A stretch of 10,076 nt of DNA. It comes from CAXSEF01 sp964236695 (GTDB taxonomy: Bacteria; Pseudomonadota; Alphaproteobacteria; Acetobacterales; Acetobacteraceae). The notes beneath the pieces are model-generated. The model made no database searches and had not been told where the DNA came from. It saw nothing but the letters and a program-made list of their open reading frames with translations. The position numbers were made by a program, and so were the translations under genes. This document shows positions 6,857-10,076 of this stretch, piece after piece. The stretch's first letter is position 1; each line of letters opens with the position of its first letter. Location: the NCBI GenBank assembly GCA_964236695.1, contig CAXSFU010000095.1, positions 1-10,076 of the forward strand. Direction: 5' to 3'.

Positions 6857-7205
6857 CCGGCCGTTGATATCCCTGTCTCCGGCGGCCGCGGCGCCTGCCG
6901 TGCCTGCTCCGGCGTGAAGTGGGAAGTCCCGCGCACTTGTCAGGTCCCGCCGGTGCGACACTCTCGGGTTCGTGGCCCGCAACCGGGCCGCGGCCCGAGC
7001 CGCCGCGCAGCAAGGCAAGCCGGCGCGCGCCGCGTCAAGCCCCCGCGTCCGGTGCCCCGCGTCCGGCCCCTGCATCCACCCCCCGGCGTACGCTCCGCAT
7101 CCTCCACCCGCATCCGCAACGCCGCCGCCGGCGCGCGGCGGGCACTGCGCTGGCGGGCCGCCCCCGGCCACGCTATGCCGGCCGCCACCAGCAGGGGACC
7201 GCAGG
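6857..7205. other. Divergent intergenic region, probable promoters both ways
   Basis: These 349 nt separate the minus-strand carotenoid cluster from the plus-strand ExbD-like gene, so both should be started from here. No convincing -35/-10 pair is visible. Possible operator-like structures are an imperfect inverted repeat AAGTG...CACTT enclosing GGGA-AG-TCCC (6917-6938), TGT and ACA 17 nt apart (6938-6960), and the 14-nt palindrome CGGGCCGCGGCCCG (6984-6997) inside a wider CTCGGG...CCCGAG (6963-6999). In such GC-rich DNA the last could be chance. None of the two-hairpin elements occurs here. Confidence 0.5.
7193..7198 (+). promoter_or_regulatory. Ribosome binding site of the ExbD-like gene
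   Basis: AGGGGA lies 7 nt before the ATG at 7206. It supports that start over earlier in-frame codons, which would put a long Pro/Ala-rich stretch before the signal peptide. Confidence 0.65.
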
Positions 7206-7841
7206 ATGGCAGCGTCACACCGGGCGCACGCGAGCGCGCCGCGCACCCCCGCCCCGGCGACCCCCCGCGTTCGCCGCGCCGGCGTCCTGCATCTGGCGTC
7301 CGTCCTGGCGCTCGCGGCCCTCGCGCCCGTCGCCGCCCCGGCCCAGGAGCGCCCGCCCGGTGCCGTGTCCGGCCCGCCCGCCCAGGACGCCGCCGGCCTG
7401 CGCGAGGAGATCGAGCGCCTGCGCGGCCGCGTCGACGAGCTCGGCATCGAGCTGCAGCGCCAGGAACGCCTGCTCGGCGTCCTCGCCGCCCGCGCCCCGG
7501 ACGCCGTCCAGGCTTCCCCCGTCCCGCCTCCCGCCGCCCCTCCTCCCCGCCGCGATGCCGCCGCCCCGGCGCCCCCGCCCAGGACCGCCCCGCCTGCCCT
7601 GCAGGAGTCGAGCGCCCCGGCGCTGATCGTCATGGTCGGCAACGACGGCGCGCTCACCCTGGAGGGCCGCCCCGCCGCCCTGCCGACGCTCGGCTACGCG
7701 CTGCGAGCGGCCGCCGGCGGCGACGTCACCCGCCGCGTCGTGGTCGGCGCCGAGCCGAAGGCCAGCCCGGCCCAGGTCGGCGAGGTCGTCTCCGCCCTGT
7801 CGCAGTCCGGCTTCGGCCGCATCACCATCACCGGCCCGTAG
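7206..7841 (+). CDS. Exported coiled-coil protein with C-terminal ExbD/TolR-like domain
   Basis: A 211-residue protein I cannot name. A basic, Pro-rich N-terminus leads into a hydrophobic segment (about 25-46, VLHLASVLALAALAPVAAPA) that reads as a signal peptide cut at APA-Q, or less likely as a membrane anchor. Residues about 61-95 have a Leu/Glu/Arg heptad pattern, probably a coiled coil. A Pro/Ala linker follows to about 135. The last 70 residues (VGNDGALTLEGR, a middle RRVVVGAEPKASPAQV, then GEVVSALSQSGFGRITI) match the periplasmic fold of ExbD/TolR: a short strand with DG, an inner VVI-x-A-(D/E) strand, a helix, then xGFxxI at the end. No ExbB/TolQ partner is nearby, and the classical N-terminal proton-channel helix is not evident. 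Its role is unknown; binding to the cell wall or to an envelope motor is inference. Confidence 0.75.
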   Translation: MAASHRAHASAPRTPAPATPRVRRAGVLHLASVLALAALAPVAAPAQERPPGAVSGPPAQDAAGLREEIERLRGRVDELGIELQRQERLLGVLAARAPDAVQASPVPPPAAPPPRRDAAAPAPPPRTAPPALQESSAPALIVMVGNDGALTLEGRPAALPTLGYALRAAAGGDVTRRVVVGAEPKASPAQVGEVVSALSQSGFGRITITGP

Positions 7842-7968
7842 GAACCGCCAGCCCGGCAGAAACGGCCGTGCCCCGACCCGCCAGAAGCCGAAGGCCCCCG
7901 CAAACCACGACTCCCGCGCAGGACCCCGCTCCCGCGTCCCGTGCCGCAGGCCCCAAACAAGTGCCGGT

Positions 7969-8015
7969 CCAGGGGCGCTGCCCCTGGCGGGTCCAGGGCA
8001 GAGCCCTGGCCTTCC
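7969..8015 (-). repeat. Two-hairpin element copy 5
   Basis: Minus-strand copy in the gap between the ExbD-like gene and panB, antisense to both. Boundary GGAAGG, hairpin 1 CCAGGGC-TCT-GCCCTGG (7993-8009), spacer ACCCG, hairpin 2 CCAGGGGC-AGC-GCCCCTGG (7969-7987), tail ACCGGC. No partner is visible in the remaining gap 7842-7968, so it appears solitary. It lies about 85 nt upstream of the panB start, probably in its leader or promoter region. Confidence 0.82.
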
Positions 8016-8087
8016 AAACCCGGATCCCCCCGGCGAGCCCCCGGCCTTGCCTTCCCGCCTCGCCTCGCCGACCTCCCGACCGAAGCC

Positions 8088-8091
8088 GGAG
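8088..8091 (+). promoter_or_regulatory. Ribosome binding site of panB
   Basis: GGAG ends 8 nt before the ATG at 8100. It fixes the start, because the frame is open well upstream through the repeat element. Confidence 0.65.
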
Positions 8092-8099
8092 CCGTCCCC

Positions 8100-8930
8100 A
8101 TGTCCCGCCACACCCCCGCGTCCCGCCTGACCGTCCCCGCGCTCCGCGCCCGCAAGGGCGGCGACCGCCTGGTCTGCCTGACCGCCTACACCGCGCCAAT
8201 GGCCGCCCTCCTCGACCCCCACGTCGACGTCCTCCTCGTCGGCGACTCGCTGGGCATGGTGGTCTACGGCCTGCCCACCACGCTCGGCGTCACCCTGGAC
8301 ATGATGATCGCCCACGGCCGTGCGGTGGTGCGCGGTGCAGAGCGCTCCCTCGTCGTGGTCGACCTCCCCTTCGGCACCTACGAGGCCGGCCCCGCCCAGG
8401 CCCACGCCTCCGCCGCCCGCGTGCTGGCCGAGACCGGCGCCCAGGCGGTCAAGGTCGAGTCCTGCGACGGCATGGCCGAGACCATCGCCTTCCTGTCCGG
8501 CCGCGGCATCCCGGTGATGGCCCACGTCGGCCTGCGCCCCCAGGCCGCCAACGCCGACGGCGGCTTCCGCGCCAAGGGCCGTACGGACGGCGAGCGCACC
8601 CGCGCCCTCGCCGAGGCGCGCGACGCCTGCGCCGCCGGCGCCTTCGCCATCGTCGTGGAAGGCGTCAGCCGCGACCTCGCCGACGCGATCACCGCGGCTG
8701 TCACGGTCCCCACCATCGGCATCGGCGCTTCCGCCGGCTGCGACGGCCAGATCCTCGTCGCCGAGGACATGCTCGGCCTGTTCGAGTGGACGCCGCGCTT
8801 CGTGCGCCGCTATGCCGACGCGCGCGGACTTGTCACCCAGGCCGCCGCCGCCTACGCCGCCGACGTGCGCGCCGGCACGTTCCCCGGCACCGCGGAAACC
8901 TACGGGCTGGGCGCAGGCAAGCAAGGTTGA
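8100..8930 (+). CDS. panB: 3-methyl-2-oxobutanoate hydroxymethyltransferase (ketopantoate hydroxymethyltransferase)
   Basis: A 276-residue cytosolic enzyme that transfers a hydroxymethyl group from 5,10-methylenetetrahydrofolate to 3-methyl-2-oxobutanoate, giving ketopantoate, the first committed step to pantothenate and CoA. The TIM-barrel motifs are clear: LTAYTAPMA (27-35), LLVGDSLGMVVYG with metal ligand D49, VVVDLPFGTYE with D87, AVKVE with E119, HVGLRPQ (141-147), IVVEGV with general base E186, then PTIGIGASAGCDGQILVAEDMLGL. Length is normal. No panC, panD or panE is in the window. The last residues (AGKQG) and the stop codon are encoded by the start of repeat copy 6, so the native C-terminus was probably replaced or trimmed there; all catalytic residues lie well upstream. 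Confidence 0.97.
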   Translation: MSRHTPASRLTVPALRARKGGDRLVCLTAYTAPMAALLDPHVDVLLVGDSLGMVVYGLPTTLGVTLDMMIAHGRAVVRGAERSLVVVDLPFGTYEAGPAQAHASAARVLAETGAQAVKVESCDGMAETIAFLSGRGIPVMAHVGLRPQAANADGGFRAKGRTDGERTRALAEARDACAAGAFAIVVEGVSRDLADAITAAVTVPTIGIGASAGCDGQILVAEDMLGLFEWTPRFVRRYADARGLVTQAAAAYAADVRAGTFPGTAETYGLGAGKQG

Positions 8931-8975
8931 GGCTCTGCCTCAAACTCCGCCAGGGCGAGCCGCCCTGGACCGGCC
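8914..8975 (+). repeat. Two-hairpin element copy 6, overlapping the panB 3' end
   Basis: Plus-strand copy in sense with panB. Boundary GGCAAGCAAGG (8916-8926), hairpin 1 TTGAGGC-TCT-GCCTCAA (8927-8943), spacer ACTCCG, hairpin 2 CCAGGGCG-AGC-CGCCCTGG (8950-8968), tail ACCGGCC. The panB TGA (8928-8930) is in the ascending arm of hairpin 1. The first 39 nt equal those of copy 2 (970-1008), but hairpin 2 is of the kind seen in copy 7. Confidence 0.88.
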
Positions 8976-9026
8976 TTCCTGGACCTCTTGGCCCCGATGC
9001 CGTGCGCGAAGGCGAAAGGAGAGCAT

Positions 9027-9060
9027 GTTCTTTCTTGAAAGAAAGAACCAAAGAACTTTT
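9027..9060. terminator. AT-rich inverted repeat between convergent genes, possible terminator
   Basis: Two perfect 10-nt arms, GTTCTTTCTT (9027-9036) and AAGAAAGAAC (9039-9048), separated by 2 nt, then CAAAGAACTTTT. This is a conspicuous low-GC island in very GC-rich DNA, between the 3' ends of panB and the minus-strand gene at 9133. Position suits transcription termination from one or both sides. The stem is A/T-rich, and the only T-run, on the plus strand, comes 8 nt after it, so this is not a textbook intrinsic terminator. Confidence 0.5.
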
Positions 9061-9132
9061 GCTCGTTGGGCTCCGCAGCCGCCGGCGCGCCCCTGCCGGA
9101 AAACACCCGAACGTCATCCAGCCGCCCTGCCG

Positions 9133-9816
9133 TCAAACAGCGGCGGACCGGTCGACGCGCCGCAACTGCCGGGCTGCCAGATGCCGAGGATCTGCCGGGT
9201 CCGCACGGGTCAGCCACAGCACCAGCCACACCAGACCGCCGGCGAACCCCAGCAGCCCGCCAAGCGTGAGCAGCGCGGGTGGCGAGGACAGCACGCCACC
9301 CCAGGACGGAGCAATGATCTCGGCGGTGCTGAAGGCCTCGTCGCTGAACCGGCACAGCACGACCGCCGCCCCGTTCTCCAGCAGGTCGGCATCGATCCTG
9401 GCGACGAGGTCCTGCGCCGCCGCGCCGCCGCCGAGCCTGGGCAGCATGTGGCGGTACAGGGCCATCGTGCCCGCCAGCGTGGCATGCGTGCACTCGTTGA
9501 ACGGGCTTGCCTCGTCGCGCAGGCTGCCTGGAACGAGGCTCCACCAGCAGGCATACGACTGGAACCCGACGTATTCCGCGAGCCGCCGGCCCACGACGTC
9601 CCCGGCAGGCTGGTCCTCCGCCAGCGCCAGGATGGCCGACTTGTTCCTGGCCACGGCAACCATCTGCCCGTGCGTCAGACCAGGAATGACGATGCCGTCC
9701 GGCGAAGGGATGCGGCCCGTGCCCTGGTGGTGCGCCCATGCGGACGTCGGCAGGACAGCCAGAGCCAGCCAGCAGGCGGCCCGGCGCAGCGCCTTCCTCG
9801 ACCGCTCGGTCTGCAT
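9133..9816 (-). CDS. Conserved hypothetical protein, signal peptide and C-terminal membrane anchor
   Basis: A 227-residue protein of unknown function. Residues 1-28 are a clear signal peptide (basic start, WLALAVLP core, cleavage after AWA), leaving HHQGTG at the mature N-terminus. The following 150 residues are predicted periplasmic, with PSPDGIVIPGLTHGQM, SYACWWSLVPGS, SPFNECTHA and LCRFSDEAFSTAEII; cysteines are at 90, 109 and 155. A single membrane helix (about 182-203, LLGFAGGLVWLVLWL) and a short basic tail follow. I recall similar proteins in other Alphaproteobacteria but no assigned role. The ATG at 9816 is preferred because the signal peptide begins there and GGAG lies 10 nt upstream; the frame is open to 10038. 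The conserved Cys/His residues could bind a metal or form disulfides, by inference. Its 3' end converges with panB. Confidence 0.85.
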   Translation of the reverse strand: MQTERSRKALRRAACWLALAVLPTSAWAHHQGTGRIPSPDGIVIPGLTHGQMVAVARNKSAILALAEDQPAGDVVGRRLAEYVGFQSYACWWSLVPGSLRDEASPFNECTHATLAGTMALYRHMLPRLGGGAAAQDLVARIDADLLENGAAVVLCRFSDEAFSTAEIIAPSWGGVLSSPPALLTLGGLLGFAGGLVWLVLWLTRADPADPRHLAARQLRRVDRSAAV

Positions 9817-9968
9817 GCGGCTGTGGCTCCCTCTCGTCAGGGTGGTCGAGCCGCCCTGTCCGCATGCCCGGATCATCGTCTCGCATCGCCAGTTACCCTG
9901 ATTCCGCGCCTGCGGTCTTCCCCCTTCGACCTGATCCGGAGCCAGGACGGGCACGATGGAGATCCAGA

Positions 9969-9998
9969 CCCGCCAGGGGCGAGCCGCCCCTGGACCGG
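9969..9998 (+). repeat. Two-hairpin element copy 7 (second half only)
   Basis: ACCCGCC spacer followed by hairpin 2, with arms CCAGGGGCG and CGCCCCTGG around loop AGC (9973-9993), then tail ACCGGC. The boundary motif and hairpin 1 are absent; the sequence to the left is unrelated. It lies about 155 nt upstream of the minus-strand gene start. The following TTGGCTTAAATAAGGGG resembles the AT-rich middle of the paired copies. Confidence 0.7.
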
Positions 9999-10041
9999 CT
10001 TGGCTTAAATAAGGGGCTCTAAGCTCGACTTTGGCCAATCC

Positions 10042-10062
10042 TGACAGGTGACAGGTGATGGG
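10042..10062 (+). repeat. Short tandem repeat, TGACAGG heptamers
   Basis: Two exact TGACAGG units (10042-10048, 10049-10055) and a third imperfect one, TGATGGG (10056-10062). They are close to the window edge and followed by GGTGGAGCGAGGA, whose purine-rich end could be a ribosome site for a plus-strand gene beyond the window. That gene cannot be verified here. Confidence 0.55.
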
Positions 10063-10076
10063 TGGTGGAGCGAGGA

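Noticed and set aside
6938..6960. A PpsR/CrtJ-type TGT-N12-ACA operator upstream of crtN
   Set aside because: The TGT and ACA are separated by 17 nt, not 12, so the known site is not met.
5279..7657. A 792-residue form of the crtN product
   Set aside because: The extra N-terminus is compositionally random, crosses the divergent intergenic region and overlaps the ExbD-like gene. The FAD-binding strand starts just after the ATG at 6856.
2732..9901. A 2389-codon open frame on the plus strand
   Set aside because: It is Arg/Pro/His-rich nonsense running antisense to the carotenoid genes and through panB out of frame. Lack of stop codons follows from the GC content.
10059..10076. Start of a plus-strand gene at the window edge (ATG at 10059)
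   Set aside because: Only six codons are visible and the purine-rich run after it looks more like a ribosome site for a later start; no call can be supported.

Overview
The window is extremely GC-rich, with codon third positions almost all G or C, so long shadow frames run open on both strands. Gene content, the use of panB, and palindromic intergenic repeats of a style I associate with Acetobacteraceae suggest an alphaproteobacterium of the Rhodospirillales/Acetobacteraceae type. That placement is an inference, and the genus is not resolved.

Positions 70-6856, minus strand, read right to left: two CrtI/CrtN-type FAD carotenoid desaturase/oxygenase genes, a PlsC-type acyltransferase, a CrtQ-like family 2 glycosyltransferase, an exported DUF2141 protein and an FAH-family hydrolase. 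The acyltransferase, glycosyltransferase and DUF2141 genes are tightly packed; the last two junctions are 4-nt stop/start overlaps (ATGA, GTGA). The set resembles the staphyloxanthin-type or squalene-route C30 carotenoid pathway: desaturate, oxidise the end, glycosylate, acylate. No synthase or aldehyde dehydrogenase lies in the window.

Positions 6857-7205 are a 349-nt divergent intergenic region. To its right on the plus strand are an exported coiled-coil protein with a C-terminal ExbD/TolR-like domain (7206-7841) and panB (8100-8930), the first committed enzyme of pantothenate synthesis. On the minus strand at 9133-9816 is an uncharacterised protein with a signal peptide and a C-terminal membrane segment. 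An AT-rich perfect inverted repeat lies between these two convergent genes.

The most interesting feature is a family of short intergenic elements, seven copies or parts of copies. Each intact copy has a boundary near GGCAAGCAAGG, a first hairpin, a short CYCCGCC-like spacer, a second hairpin and a GGANYCC-like tail. The stems differ between copies but change on both arms together. In sense orientation the elements sit at gene 3' ends; one even supplies the panB stop codon. In two intercistronic gaps they form inverted tail-to-tail pairs. This resembles REP/BIME repeats, but I do not know a described family with this two-hairpin design.
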